A stretch of 64,000 bases of DNA, from positions 62,001 to 126,000 of the forward strand of contig NZ_PNFB01000005.1 of NCBI RefSeq assembly GCF_003347015.1. Direction: 5' to 3'. The DNA is from Brachybacterium sp. YJGR34. Its GTDB lineage: Bacteria > Actinomycetota > Actinomycetes > Actinomycetales > Dermabacteraceae. The notes beneath the pieces were generated by a model, which had not been told where the DNA came from, did not search any database, and worked only from the letters and a program-made list of their open reading frames with translations. The position numbers were made by a program, and so were the translations under genes. Positions 54,781 through 63,960 of the stretch are shown piece by piece; positions within the stretch are counted from its first letter, which is position 1, and the number at the start of each line of letters is the position of its first letter.

Positions 54781-56069
54781 TTCTGGGCCGCTTCGTCCAG
54801 TCGCTGCGCGATCTCCTCGGGGGTGCCCTGACCGGAGTAGATCGCCTGCATGCCGTCGAACAGTGCCTGGTTGAAGGCATCCCCCATGCTGACGTCGATG
54901 TTCATCCCGAAGTCTCCGGTCCCGGACCCGAACGCCTCGACCTCCTCGAGCACCTGGGCGAAGAGCGGCGAGACGTCGAGGTCCTCCGTGTCCGTGGGGA
55001 ACGGGGGGATCACGTCGATGTTCTCGACCATCCACTGGCCGTGCTCGGGCGAGGCGAGGAAGTCGACGAGCGCGAGGGCCTCCTCGGGACGGGAGGTGTC
55101 CGCGGAGATCATCGGCCCGGAGCCGAGGCCGGCGGAGAAGATGCCGGGGCCGTCCGGGGCCGGGAACGGGAAGTAACCGGCCTCGAAGTCGGCGTTGGTC
55201 ATGATGCTGTCGACCAGCCAGCTGCCCGTGGGGTTCATCGCCGCCTCGCCCGAGTAGAACAGGGCATTGCCCGAGTCGTAGGAGACGGAGGTGGGAAAGG
55301 GCGTGAGGTAGCCCTTCTTCTCCCAATCGCTCCAGAGCGCGAGGGCCTCGACCACCTCCGGCGACGTCCACGGGCGCGTGCCGTCGACAAGCTCCTGGAC
55401 GCCGGTGGAGCCCACGGCGCTGGACAGCGCGATGCTCAGCTGATGACCGCCCTGCCAGCCTTCCTGGTCGCTCAGGGCGAAGGGCATGTGGCCGGCGGCG
55501 GCGACGGACTCCGCGATCTGCTCGAGATCCGCGAGGGACTGAGGCTCCTCCAACCCGAGCTCGGTGAAGAGATCGCGGTTGTAGAAGACCCCGATGGTCT
55601 CCATCTCGCCGGGGACGCCGTAGATCATGCCGTCGTCCGTGGTCACGCGCTCCGTGGCGAAGTCGAAGATCTCCCAGCCGTGCTCCGCATAGGCGTCGCT
55701 GAGGTCGTACACCAGCCCGGCATCGGCGAGAGCTCCGCCGAAGCTGGGGCCCGAGCCCCAGTTGAAGACGTCGGGCCCGTCCCCGGAGCGCAGCTGCGTC
55801 TGCAGGATCGTGCGCATGTTGTCGAAGGGCATGAACTGCAGGTCGACCGTGATCCCCGGGTTCTGCGCCTCGAACTCGTCGAGGCGAGTCCGCAGCAGCT
55901 CCTCCGCCGCGGCGTCCTCCGGCTGCTCGACGAGATAGCGGAGGGTGGCGCCCGACCCGTCCAGTCCGTCGCTGGCGCCCGACACTCCGCGGGTGCCCGT
56001 GCAGGCGGTCATTCCCAGGGACAGTGCGCCCGCCGCAACCAGTGTTCTGCGTCGAATGGTCGTCGTCAT
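54777..56069 (-). CDS. Extracellular sugar-binding lipoprotein of ABC transporter (cluster 3)
   Basis: 430 residues. Signal peptide IRRRTLVAAGALSLGMTACT with a lipobox Cys. MalE-like body: LRYLVEQPEDAAAEELLRTR, LRSGDGPDVFNWGSGPSF, YGVPGEMETIGVFYNRDLFT, GEAAMNPTGSWLVDSIM. The ATG at 56069 has GAGGGAA seven bases upstream. It opens the operon that ends with the ADP-ribosylglycohydrolase, so a glycoside of ribose or a related pentoside is a possible ligand (inference). Confidence 0.9.
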   Translation of the reverse strand: MTTTIRRRTLVAAGALSLGMTACTGTRGVSGASDGLDGSGATLRYLVEQPEDAAAEELLRTRLDEFEAQNPGITVDLQFMPFDNMRTILQTQLRSGDGPDVFNWGSGPSFGGALADAGLVYDLSDAYAEHGWEIFDFATERVTTDDGMIYGVPGEMETIGVFYNRDLFTELGLEEPQSLADLEQIAESVAAAGHMPFALSDQEGWQGGHQLSIALSSAVGSTGVQELVDGTRPWTSPEVVEALALWSDWEKKGYLTPFPTSVSYDSGNALFYSGEAAMNPTGSWLVDSIMTNADFEAGYFPFPAPDGPGIFSAGLGSGPMISADTSRPEEALALVDFLASPEHGQWMVENIDVIPPFPTDTEDLDVSPLFAQVLEEVEAFGSGTGDFGMNIDVSMGDAFNQALFDGMQAIYSGQGTPEEIAQRLDEAAQK

Positions 56070-56394
56070 CGAGCTTCCCTCGCTTCCGGTGGTGCCGTGG
56101 GACAGATGCGCCATGACGGCTCTCGAGGCGACCCGCGGAAGGGGGTGCCCAACGTCCTCGTCCGGCTCACCCAATACTTTGCAGGGCGCAATGAAATGTG
56201 TCAAGAGGTCGCTGCGGGGTGGCTCGAGCGCCATACGGCGGTGCGGGATCGTCGTCCCGGCCCCCTGCGCGCCGGGCCGCCCGGAGGCACGCCGAGCCCG
56301 TCGGGTGGTTCAGTTCCGGCGTGGATGGTCCGTCAGCGGGTGCGGCGTCTCGCGACGTCCGTCCGGTGTGCGGAGCGCTGTCCGCGCAGTCGGC
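56070..56394. other. 325-base spacer between ABC cluster 3 and its ROK regulator
   Basis: No gene. It holds the AT-rich promoter/operator at 56176-56204 described separately. The stretch 56230-56394, just after the ROK stop, is GC-rich without a clear hairpin. Confidence 0.5.
56176..56204 (-). promoter_or_regulatory. Promoter with dyad for ABC cluster 3
   Basis: On the minus strand TTGACA (56204-56199), 17 bases, CAAAGT (56181-56176). TTGC/GCAA arms (56179-56182, 56188-56191) form a small dyad in the spacer and -10 box. The AT-rich context stands out from its flanks. A ROK or other local repressor may bind here. Confidence 0.55.
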
Positions 56395-57537
56395 TCAGCG
56401 CTGAGGCGGGCGCGGGAACTCGGCCTGGATGGCGACCGCGGCGGCTCCGCGGGCCCATTCGAGGAAGGTCATGGGCCGGACGGCCAGCTCGCTGTGCGCA
56501 CTCGCCTCGATGTCGTACTCGCGGAAACCCCGCTCGAGGTCCGCGGGAGCGATGTCAGCGAGGTGCACGCCCTCGCCGGAGAGGATGATCCGCTCCACGC
56601 CGGTCGTGGCGCTCACCGCGGCCGACGCGCGGCCGAGGGCGTGGGCCGCGTCGCGCACCGCACGCAGTGCCACCGGATCGGCATCCTCCGCGAGGGCGAG
56701 GGCCTCCTCGAAGGTGACCGGACGGCCCAGTCCTTCGGAGACGGTCGCGGCGATCGACGGCGACGTCAGGTACGACGCCATGCATCCCCGGTGGCCTGCC
56801 GAGCACTGAGGGCCGTCGGGACGGATCGGAAAGTGGGTGATGGGGTTGATCGGCGTGCGGACCATCCGGTGGTTGACCACGAGGCCGTAGCCGATGCCCG
56901 CGCCGACGGTCAGCAGCGCGAAGTTCGCCAGCCCGCGGCCGTGTCCGAACCAGTGCTGCGCCTTCGTGAGCCCGACGACGTCGTTCTCGAGATGGACGGT
57001 CGTGCTCAGGGCCTCGGCCAGCAGGGAGCGGAAGGGGACCTCGTGCCAGTCCAGGAAGGGCGAATCGCGGACGACCTCCCCGTCGTCGACCAGGCCGCCG
57101 ACCGTCACGCCCACGGCGTCCACCGGCTCCGCCTCCGCCCCCACCTCAGCGACGGCGTGGCGCACCGCCTCCACGACCTCGGTGACGCCGTGGGAGCGGA
57201 GCGGGGCGCTGTGCGTGGTGAGCACGTGCGCGCGGAGGTCGGTGAGCACGGCGAAGACGGCGTCGCCGGTGACCTTCACGCCGATGAAGCGATAACGGCC
57301 GGGAACCACGTCGAGGGACCGGGCCGATCGCCCGGGTCCGGGGTGCCGCAGCAGGTCCGTCTCCACCAGCACCTCGGCCGCCATCAGCGGACGGACCAGC
57401 CGGGTCACGGTGGCGGCGGAGATGCCCAGGCGCTCGGCCAGGACGGCCCGCGGGCGAGCCCCGTGGACGAGGATGTCCACCGCCGCCTCGCGGGCGAGGG
57501 CGGACGTCGCGACGTCGGAGCCCCGGTCCTGCTGCAT
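56395..57537 (-). CDS. ROK-family transcriptional repressor (cluster 3)
   Basis: 380 residues. N-terminal winged helix: AVDILVHGARPRAVLAERLG, ISAATVTRLVRPLMAAEVLV. The C-terminal ROK domain has AVGVTVGGLVDDGEVVRDSP, HLENDVVGLTKAQHWFGHGR and LLTVGAGIGYGLVVNHRMV; the zinc-type motif reads C-SAGHRG-C, missing one of the usual cysteines of CxCGxxGC. NagC/XylR-type repressors bind sugars here. The ATG has AAGGAGG seven bases upstream. It is the third gene after the two dehydrogenases and lies before the ABC operon. Confidence 0.88.
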   Translation of the reverse strand: MQQDRGSDVATSALAREAAVDILVHGARPRAVLAERLGISAATVTRLVRPLMAAEVLVETDLLRHPGPGRSARSLDVVPGRYRFIGVKVTGDAVFAVLTDLRAHVLTTHSAPLRSHGVTEVVEAVRHAVAEVGAEAEPVDAVGVTVGGLVDDGEVVRDSPFLDWHEVPFRSLLAEALSTTVHLENDVVGLTKAQHWFGHGRGLANFALLTVGAGIGYGLVVNHRMVRTPINPITHFPIRPDGPQCSAGHRGCMASYLTSPSIAATVSEGLGRPVTFEEALALAEDADPVALRAVRDAAHALGRASAAVSATTGVERIILSGEGVHLADIAPADLERGFREYDIEASAHSELAVRPMTFLEWARGAAAVAIQAEFPRPPQR

Positions 57538-57593
57538 CGCCTGCCTCCTTCGCGTGGCCCGACCGTGCGCTTCCGCCCCTGAGCTGGTCGGAC

Positions 57594-58601
57594 TCACTCT
57601 CCGGGGTAGCCTAGACCGATCTGCTCCCGCACGCGGTCCAGCGTCTCCATCACCGCGACCGACTCGTGCAGCGGCAGGAGCGGGCTCTCCGTCAACCCGT
57701 CGCGGACCAGACGCTCCATCTCGCGCGCCTGGTGCTGCATCCCTCGCCCGGAGACCTCGGGGCGCACCTCCTCGAGGACGGAGCCGTCCGGCCCGTGAAC
57801 CGTGAAGGCGCTGCTCGCGTACCAGGTGGCGGCGATCTCGATCCGGCCCTCGCTGCCCAGGACGCTGGCGGAGTTGTGCCCTGCCTCGATCATCGACGAG
57901 TAGGTGGTGGACAGGGCGCCGCCGGCATGGCGCCCGACGGTGGCCACGGCGCCGTCGACTCCCGTGTCCGTGAACGTGGCGGTGGCCGACAGGTCCACCG
58001 GCGCGCCCAGGAGATCGTGGACGAACGAGATCGGGTAGACGCCCAGGTCGAGCAGGGCTCCCCCTCCCAGGTCCCGGTCGTAGAGGCGATGGGTGTCCGG
58101 GACCTGCAGGTGCTGGGCGTGGACGGCGTGGACGGAGCGGACGGCGCCGATCCTCCCGGAGGCGATGGTCTCGCGCAGCGCCTGCATGTGGGGCAGGAAA
58201 CGGGTCCACAGTGCTTCCAGGACGACCCGGCCGCTGGCGGCCGCTCGCTCCGCCACGGCCCGCGCCTCGGGGGCGTTGAGGGTGAACGCCTTCTCGACCA
58301 GGACGTGCTTGCCGTGGTCCAGAGCCAGCAGCGTGTTCGCGGCGTGCAGGGTGTGCGGCGTGGCGACGTAGACGATGTCGACCTCGGGATCGGCGACGAG
58401 ATCCTCGTAGCTGCCGTGCGCGCGGGGCAGGCCGAAGGACTCGGCGAAGGCGGCCGCGGCCTCGGCCGAGCGGGACCCCACGGCGACGACGCGGTGGCCG
58501 TGGGCGAGCAGGTCCTTCGTGAACAGCTGCGCGATCCCTCCGGTCGCCAGGATCCCCCAGCCCGGGCCGTCGGGGGACGCCGGCGCCTCCTCGGCGCTCA
58601 T
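57594..58601 (-). CDS. Gfo/Idh/MocA-family NAD(P)-dependent oxidoreductase
   Basis: 335 residues. Rossmann start WGILATGGIAQLFTKDLLAH, then VAVGSRSAEAAAAFAESFGL, DIVYVATPHTLHAANTLLAL, and the catalytic loop HVLVEKAFTLNAPEA, where Lys of EKP is kept (EKA). GGGALLDLGVYPISFVHDLL is the substrate-domain hallmark. It oxidises a sugar or inositol hydroxyl. GGGAGGAG lies before the ATG; its start overlaps the dehydrogenase stop by four bases. Confidence 0.9.
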   Translation of the reverse strand: MSAEEAPASPDGPGWGILATGGIAQLFTKDLLAHGHRVVAVGSRSAEAAAAFAESFGLPRAHGSYEDLVADPEVDIVYVATPHTLHAANTLLALDHGKHVLVEKAFTLNAPEARAVAERAAASGRVVLEALWTRFLPHMQALRETIASGRIGAVRSVHAVHAQHLQVPDTHRLYDRDLGGGALLDLGVYPISFVHDLLGAPVDLSATATFTDTGVDGAVATVGRHAGGALSTTYSSMIEAGHNSASVLGSEGRIEIAATWYASSAFTVHGPDGSVLEEVRPEVSGRGMQHQAREMERLVRDGLTESPLLPLHESVAVMETLDRVREQIGLGYPGE

Positions 58602-59644
58602 CGCTCCTCCCGGTAGTCCAGGACCACCTGGAGCGCCTCGCCGGGGGAGGAGTCCAGCATCTCGAACGCCGCAGGGGCCTGCGCGGCCGGGAAGGTGTGG
58701 GTGATGAGCGATGCGAGGTCCAGCCGACCCTCGTTCACCAGGTCGAGGACCGTGGTGGACTTCCTCAGCTCGTCCCATCGGTGCTGCAGCGACGGTGCGA
58801 CCCCGGAGATCTGCGATCCGACGATCGAGACACGGTTGTGGTGGAATTCCTCCCCCAGACGCAGCGGCGTCGCGCCGCCCTGGAAGAAGCCGCTGGCCAC
58901 CACCCGCGAGCTGTAGGCGACAGAGCGCACGGCCTCGTGCAGCGCCTGATGGCTCCCGGTCATCTCGATGACCACGTCCGCGCCGCGCCCGCCGGTCAGG
59001 TCCCGGATGCGGAGGGCGACGTCCTCGGCCTGAGGATCGAGCGCCGCGGCGGCGCCGAGCCGGAGGGCGACCTCGCGCCGGTGCTCGGAGAGGTCCACGA
59101 CGACCACGCGGCCCCCGTTGAGGCGGGCCAGCTGGGCGACGATCTGCCCGGGGACACCGGCGCCGAACACCGCCACGGTCTCTCCGACGTGGATGTCGGC
59201 GTCGAGGACGGCATTGAGCCCGATCGCGCCGATCTTCCCGAAGATCCCGTTGACGGCGTCGAGGCCGTCGGGCATCAGGCGGTCGCACGCCCAGTCCGAC
59301 GGCTGGATGGTGGACGAGCGGTGGCCCCAGGCGCCCCAGACCAGGCGACCCTCGAGGTCGGCCGAGACGTCCTCGCCGACCGCATCGATCCGACCGACCT
59401 CCTCGTACCCCCATGCGTCGAGGGGGTACGCCTGGCTCGTGGATCCCTCCACGAACAGGCGGTTCTCCGGATCCCATGCGCGATTGAGATAGGGATTGGT
59501 CCCGCGATAGGCCGTGAGCTCGGTGCCGGCCGAGATGCCGGAATGGAGCGTGCGGAGGCGGACCTCGCCCGGGCCGGGCTCGACGTCCTCGACGTCGACG
59601 ACCTCGGCCGTGCGGGGCGAGCTGAAGCGGACCAGGTGTCCCAT
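58598..59644 (-). CDS. Zinc-type alcohol/sugar dehydrogenase (MDR superfamily)
   Basis: 348 residues. GroES-like domain with HSGISAGTELTAYRGTNPYL (the usual catalytic Cys position is Ser/Ile here), DAWGYEEVGRIDAVGEDVSA, and a Rossmann domain VGETVAVFGAGVPGQIVAQL with VVVVDLSEHRREVALRLGA. The structural and catalytic zinc cysteines are mostly absent, as in threonine-dehydrogenase-like sugar-oxidising relatives often paired with Gfo/Idh proteins. First gene of the minus-strand unit, divergent from the second ROK gene. Confidence 0.85.
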   Translation of the reverse strand: MGHLVRFSSPRTAEVVDVEDVEPGPGEVRLRTLHSGISAGTELTAYRGTNPYLNRAWDPENRLFVEGSTSQAYPLDAWGYEEVGRIDAVGEDVSADLEGRLVWGAWGHRSSTIQPSDWACDRLMPDGLDAVNGIFGKIGAIGLNAVLDADIHVGETVAVFGAGVPGQIVAQLARLNGGRVVVVDLSEHRREVALRLGAAAALDPQAEDVALRIRDLTGGRGADVVIEMTGSHQALHEAVRSVAYSSRVVASGFFQGGATPLRLGEEFHHNRVSIVGSQISGVAPSLQHRWDELRKSTTVLDLVNEGRLDLASLITHTFPAAQAPAAFEMLDSSPGEALQVVLDYREER

Positions 59645-59730
59645 GCGGAGTACTCCCGTTGCTGTGAGGTGTGGGCGGTGGGGCGGTCGAGCTGTCCCAG
59701 CACGGGAGCGCGGCCGCGTCGCCGATCTAA

Positions 59731-59887
59731 TCATTGCAGTATGAAATCTATTTGGGCAAGGGAGCAAGCGGTCGATGCGACGATCGGCGGTGCCCCGCCT
59801 TGTCGCGAAAGAACCGTCCGTGCCACGGTCGGCCGTTCGGACGCATTTCGTCGGCGAGTTGACAGAAAGAACAGCATGTCATTGCAG
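59731..59887. promoter_or_regulatory. Divergent control region with two TCATTGCAG copies
   Basis: TCATTGCAG occurs at 59731-59739 and 59879-59887 in the same orientation, each in an AT-rich patch. The first is followed by TATGAAATC and lies where the minus-strand promoter should be; the second follows TTGACA (59859-59864) at the -10 position of the plus-strand ROK gene. They look like operator sites for one or both ROK proteins. Confidence 0.5.
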
Positions 59888-59916
59888 GGGTGGAGACACC
59901 CGCGCATGCTGACGGC

Positions 59917-61074
59917 ATGACGATCGGGACGACGAGGCCCCTCCGCGGAGCCGAGCACGAGATCCTGCAGGCACTGCGCCTGCAGGGCCCGTCCACGCGT
60001 GCTGAGCTGGTCCGCTGCACGGGACTGTCGCGGGCCACCGTTTCGGCGGCGACCTCGCGGCTGCGGGACGACGGACGGGTCGAGAGCGCCGGGGCGGTGC
60101 CCTCCCGGCGCGGTATCGGCCGCACGCCGGAGCGCCTCGCCCTGAGCGTGACCGGCGCCGTCCTCCTCGGCGTCGAGTTCGGTCACCGGCGCGTGACCGT
60201 CACGGCGATGGACGAGGCGCACCATGTCGAAGGCACCGCCTCCGCGGGGTACGACCACGAGACCCCCTGGCCGCGTCGGGTCCGAGCAGCGCTGGAGCTC
60301 ATCCAGGAGCTGGATCTGGAGGGACGCCGGATCCTGGCCGTCGGTCTCGGCGTCCCGGGCCGGATCACCGACCGTGAGGCCGTGGCCCGCTCCTTGGTGG
60401 AGACGTTCACCTCGCGCGTGGCCCGCCAGGTGAGAGCGGACAACAACGCACGGCTCGCCGGATTGGCGGAGGCGGTCTGGGGCGCCGGCCGCGAGCTCGA
60501 GAGCTTCGTCTATCTGCGCCTGATGGACGGCGTCGGCGGCGCACTGATCTCCCGGGGAGCCATCTACGAGGGCCTCCACGGCGCCGCGGGGGAGTTCGGG
60601 CACATGACGGTGGACCCCACCGGTCCCGCGTGCCGCTGCGGGAAGCGCGGCTGCCTCGAGGCGTACGTGTCCCGGGAGAAGATCCTCGAGGCCACCGTGC
60701 AGCGGGACCTCGGAGCGCTGCGCGTCGCGCTCGACGCCGGAGACGCCCGACGGCGCAGCATCGTCGCGGATTCCGGCCATCGCATCGGCGTGGTCCTTGC
60801 CAATGTCTGCACCGCTCTGGACGTGGAGGGCGTGGTGCTCGGCGGCGACCTGCTGGACCTCGCGCACCACCTCACCGACCCGCTCGCCGCCGCCTTCGCC
60901 GCGAATCTGATGCCGGAGCGCGCGGCGCGGATCGCCGTGCACAGCGGGCGCATACGGCAGGTCGACGGGGCGCTCGGCGGCATCGCACTGGTGCTGCGTG
61001 ACCCCACCATCTCGCTGGCCGATTCCGACTCCGGCACCGTCCCCCGTGACCTGAAAGGACGACTCACCTCGTGA
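59917..61074 (+). CDS. ROK-family transcriptional repressor (cluster 4)
   Basis: 385 residues. Winged helix: AEHEILQALRLQGPSTRAEL, TGLSRATVSAATSRLRDDGR. ROK domain: ILAVGLGVPGRITDREAVAR, RADNNARLAGLAEAVWGAGR, the full zinc motif C-R-CGKRG-C-LE with EFGHM before it. The ATG at 59917 lacks a clear ribosome site; a GTG at 59890 is possible and the gene may be leaderless. Its stop overlaps the sulfatase GTG. It probably controls the sulfatase-ABC operon. Confidence 0.86.
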   Translation: MTIGTTRPLRGAEHEILQALRLQGPSTRAELVRCTGLSRATVSAATSRLRDDGRVESAGAVPSRRGIGRTPERLALSVTGAVLLGVEFGHRRVTVTAMDEAHHVEGTASAGYDHETPWPRRVRAALELIQELDLEGRRILAVGLGVPGRITDREAVARSLVETFTSRVARQVRADNNARLAGLAEAVWGAGRELESFVYLRLMDGVGGALISRGAIYEGLHGAAGEFGHMTVDPTGPACRCGKRGCLEAYVSREKILEATVQRDLGALRVALDAGDARRRSIVADSGHRIGVVLANVCTALDVEGVVLGGDLLDLAHHLTDPLAAAFAANLMPERAARIAVHSGRIRQVDGALGGIALVLRDPTISLADSDSGTVPRDLKGRLTS

Positions 61075-62558
61075 CCAGCCCGAACATGTTCTTCTTCCTC
61101 ACCGACCAGCACCGGGTCGACACCCTGCCCTGCTACGGCAACACCGTCGTGCAGACGCCGTGGTTGGACTCGCTGGCCGCCGACGGGACCGTCCTCGACC
61201 GGTTCTACACGCCCACCGCCATCTGCACCCCCGCGCGGGCGAGCCTGCTCACGGGGCAGTCCCCGTTCCGCCACCAGCTGCTGGCGAACTACGAGCGCAA
61301 TGTCGGCTACATCGAGGACCTCGCCCCGGAGCACCGGAGCTTCAGCCGCGACCTGCGTGAGCGCGGCTACAACGTGGGCCTCGCCGGGAAGTGGCACGTG
61401 GGCCTGCATCGCACCGCCGAGGACTTCGGGTTCGACGCCCTGCACATGCACGGCTGGCACAACCCCGTGGACCTGCCCGCCTACCAGGAGTGGCTCGCCG
61501 AGCAGGGCCTTCCCGAGTACCGGCTGCGCGACGAGATCCGCGGAACCTTCCCCAACGGCAGCCCCGGCAACCTCCTCGCCGCGCGCCTCGAGCAGGGCGT
61601 GGAGGCGACCTTCGAACGGTTCCTCGGCGATCTGGCGATCGCCCGCCTGCGCGAGTACGCCGAGGCCCATCATCGTGACGGCACCCCGTTCTTCCTGGCC
61701 ACGCACTTCTTCGGCCCCCACCTTCCCTACAACCTGCCGTCGGAGTACTTCGACATGTACGACCCGGCGGAGATCGACCTGCCCGCCTCGATCGCGGAGA
61801 CCTTCCTCGGCAAGCCCCAGGTGCAGGCGAACTACTCCGCCCATTGGACCTTCGACACCCTCGACGAGGAGACCAGCCGGAAGCTGATCGCCGCCTACTG
61901 GGGGTACGTGACGATGATCGATCACGAGATCGGTCGGATCGTCGAGGTGGCCCGTGAGCTCGGCGTCTACGACGACGCAGCCGTGTTCTTCAGCGCCGAT
62001 CACGGCGAGTTCACCGGTGCCCACCGCCTGCACGACAAGGGGCCGGCGATGTACGAGGACATCTATCGCGTGCCCGGTGTGGTGCGCCCGCCCGGCGGCG
62101 GCCCGGCGCAGCACCGGAGGGAGTTCGCCGATCTCATCGACCTCACCGCCACCATCGGGGAGATCGCGGGAATCGCTCCCGAGCGCACCCCCGACGGCAC
62201 CAGCCTCCTGCCGATCCTGCGCGGAGGGACCCCTCCGTGGCGCCGCGACTACGTCGCCGAGTTCCACGGCCACCACTTCCCCTACCCGCAGCGGATGGTC
62301 GTCACCGACCGCTACAAGCTCATCGTGAATCCCGAATCCGTCAACGAGTTCTACGACCTCGTCGCCGACCCGCACGAGCTCACCAACCGCTACGGCTTCC
62401 CCGAGTGCCGCGCCGAGCGCGACGCGCACCTGACCCTGCTGTATCACCGCCTGCGCGAGCGCGGAGACAACTTCTATCACTGGATGACATCGATGTATCC
62501 GGTCGGTGGGAAGGACTACGACACCTCGCTCGGCTCCTTCGAGAGGAACAGATCATGA
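61071..62558 (+). CDS. Sulfatase (Cys-type S1) of ABC cluster 4
   Basis: 495 residues. Metal site NMFFFLTDQHRVDTLPCYGN; formylglycine motif C52-T-P-A-R in AICTPARASLLTGQSPFRHQ; HFFGPHLPYNLPSEYFDMYD; FFSADHGEFTGAHRLHDKGP completes the Asp/His ligands. No signal peptide. The GTG start overlaps the ROK stop, and its own stop overlaps the binding-protein ATG, so it is tightly bound to the importer: sulfated sugars are the likely cargo. It shares only family-level features with the other sulfatase in the window. Confidence 0.9.
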   Translation: MTSPNMFFFLTDQHRVDTLPCYGNTVVQTPWLDSLAADGTVLDRFYTPTAICTPARASLLTGQSPFRHQLLANYERNVGYIEDLAPEHRSFSRDLRERGYNVGLAGKWHVGLHRTAEDFGFDALHMHGWHNPVDLPAYQEWLAEQGLPEYRLRDEIRGTFPNGSPGNLLAARLEQGVEATFERFLGDLAIARLREYAEAHHRDGTPFFLATHFFGPHLPYNLPSEYFDMYDPAEIDLPASIAETFLGKPQVQANYSAHWTFDTLDEETSRKLIAAYWGYVTMIDHEIGRIVEVARELGVYDDAAVFFSADHGEFTGAHRLHDKGPAMYEDIYRVPGVVRPPGGGPAQHRREFADLIDLTATIGEIAGIAPERTPDGTSLLPILRGGTPPWRRDYVAEFHGHHFPYPQRMVVTDRYKLIVNPESVNEFYDLVADPHELTNRYGFPECRAERDAHLTLLYHRLRERGDNFYHWMTSMYPVGGKDYDTSLGSFERNRS

Positions 62559-63901
62559 CCCCGACCACGCATTCCCGACACGCACGAGGCATCGATCGCC
62601 GGCACCTGCTCGCCGGTGCCGGAGCGGCCGGCACGGCGCTGACCGCGGCCGCCTGCTCGAGCGGTCAGTCCATCGGCGGTTCCGAGGAGCCCCCGGCGGC
62701 GGCGCCCTTCTTCGGAACCTACGACGGCCCCGACGTCACGATCACCTTCTGGAACGGCTTCACCGGCGGCGACGGCCCGTACATGAAGCAGCTCGTCGCC
62801 GACTTCACCGAGGCGAATCCTGCGATCACCGTCGAGCAGTCGTCCCTGGAGTGGCCGGATCTCTACTCCAAGGTGGTCACCGCCACCGATGCCGGCAGCG
62901 GGCCCGACGTCGCCGCGCTGCACCTCGACCAGCTCGCGAGCTTCGCCGCTCGCGGAACGATCATCCCGCTGGATGACCTCACCGCATCGCTGGACCTCAC
63001 CGAGTCCGACTTCACGCCGGCGGTCTGGCAGGGTGGCGTCTTCCAGGACCGGCGCTACGGCATCCCCCTGGACATGTTCACTCTCGCCCAGTACTGGAGC
63101 GCGCCGATGCTGGCCTCCGCGGGCCTCGAGAGCGGCCCGGTGACGGCCGGGGAGTTCGCGACCGCGACCGACTCCCTGCGGAGCTCAGGAGTGGATCACC
63201 CGTTCTGGATCTCCCCGGACAACTGGCAGATCTTCGTGAGTCTGCTGGGGCAGTTCGGTGGGACGCTCTATTCGGAGGACCGCGCCACGGTGACCTTCGG
63301 CGACGAGGCCGGCGTGAAGGCGCTGACCTGGATGTGCGACCTGGTCAGCGACGGTGTCAGCCCCTCCGATGCCACCGACCTCGCGACCGCCTTCAAGAAC
63401 GGCTCCTCGGCGATGATCCACGAGCTGCTGTGGCTGATCAACGACATCGCGGACACCGCCGAGGACATGGAGTACGGGATCGGCCCCTTCCCGACGATCG
63501 GCGACGAGCCCGGAGTGTTCGCCAATTCTCATCACTTCGCCCTCACCAAGCAGGCCGACGCCGACGAGGACCGCGGCCAAGCCGCACGGATGTTCATCTC
63601 CTGGATGAGCGAGAACTCCGCGACCTGGGCGGGCTCGGGGAACATCCCCGCGCGGGCTTCCGCCCGAGAGGACGAGGCCTTCACGGACGGGCGCCAAGCA
63701 GCACTCGCCACCGACGATGTGCTCGACAGCTACCTCTTCCTCCAGCAGGTGCCCGGCTCCCGCGAGATCGCAGCGGACAGCTACCAGCGGGCCGTGAGCC
63801 GCGCGGTGCTCGGTGAGGAGGAGCCCGAGGCGGCTCTCGCCTCCGCGGTCACCACCGCCCAGGAGATGCTCGACCGCAACCGCGAACTCTACGACTTCTG
63901 A
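62555..63901 (+). CDS. Extracellular sugar-binding lipoprotein of ABC transporter (cluster 4)
   Basis: 448 residues. Signal RRHLLAGAGAAGTALTAAAC with a lipobox Cys. Body: VTITFWNGFTGGDGPYMKQL, GSGPDVAALHLDQLASFAAR, YGIPLDMFTLAQYWSAPMLA, FPTIGDEPGVFANSHHF. MalE-like fold. It overlaps the sulfatase stop by four bases, which points to a sulfated saccharide as ligand, with desulfation in the cytoplasm (inference). Confidence 0.9.
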   Translation: MTPTTHSRHARGIDRRHLLAGAGAAGTALTAAACSSGQSIGGSEEPPAAAPFFGTYDGPDVTITFWNGFTGGDGPYMKQLVADFTEANPAITVEQSSLEWPDLYSKVVTATDAGSGPDVAALHLDQLASFAARGTIIPLDDLTASLDLTESDFTPAVWQGGVFQDRRYGIPLDMFTLAQYWSAPMLASAGLESGPVTAGEFATATDSLRSSGVDHPFWISPDNWQIFVSLLGQFGGTLYSEDRATVTFGDEAGVKALTWMCDLVSDGVSPSDATDLATAFKNGSSAMIHELLWLINDIADTAEDMEYGIGPFPTIGDEPGVFANSHHFALTKQADADEDRGQAARMFISWMSENSATWAGSGNIPARASAREDEAFTDGRQAALATDDVLDSYLFLQQVPGSREIAADSYQRAVSRAVLGEEEPEAALASAVTTAQEMLDRNRELYDF

Positions 63902-63960
63902 TGCGAGCGCCCGTGCGGGCCCCCACGACCAGGCGGGAGACCGCCGAGAGGAGAGAATCG

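Noticed and set aside
60564-62480. 638-codon minus-strand frame opposite ROK and sulfatase genes
   Set aside because: Low-complexity Val/Gly/Arg translation over two well-supported plus-strand genes with intact active sites.
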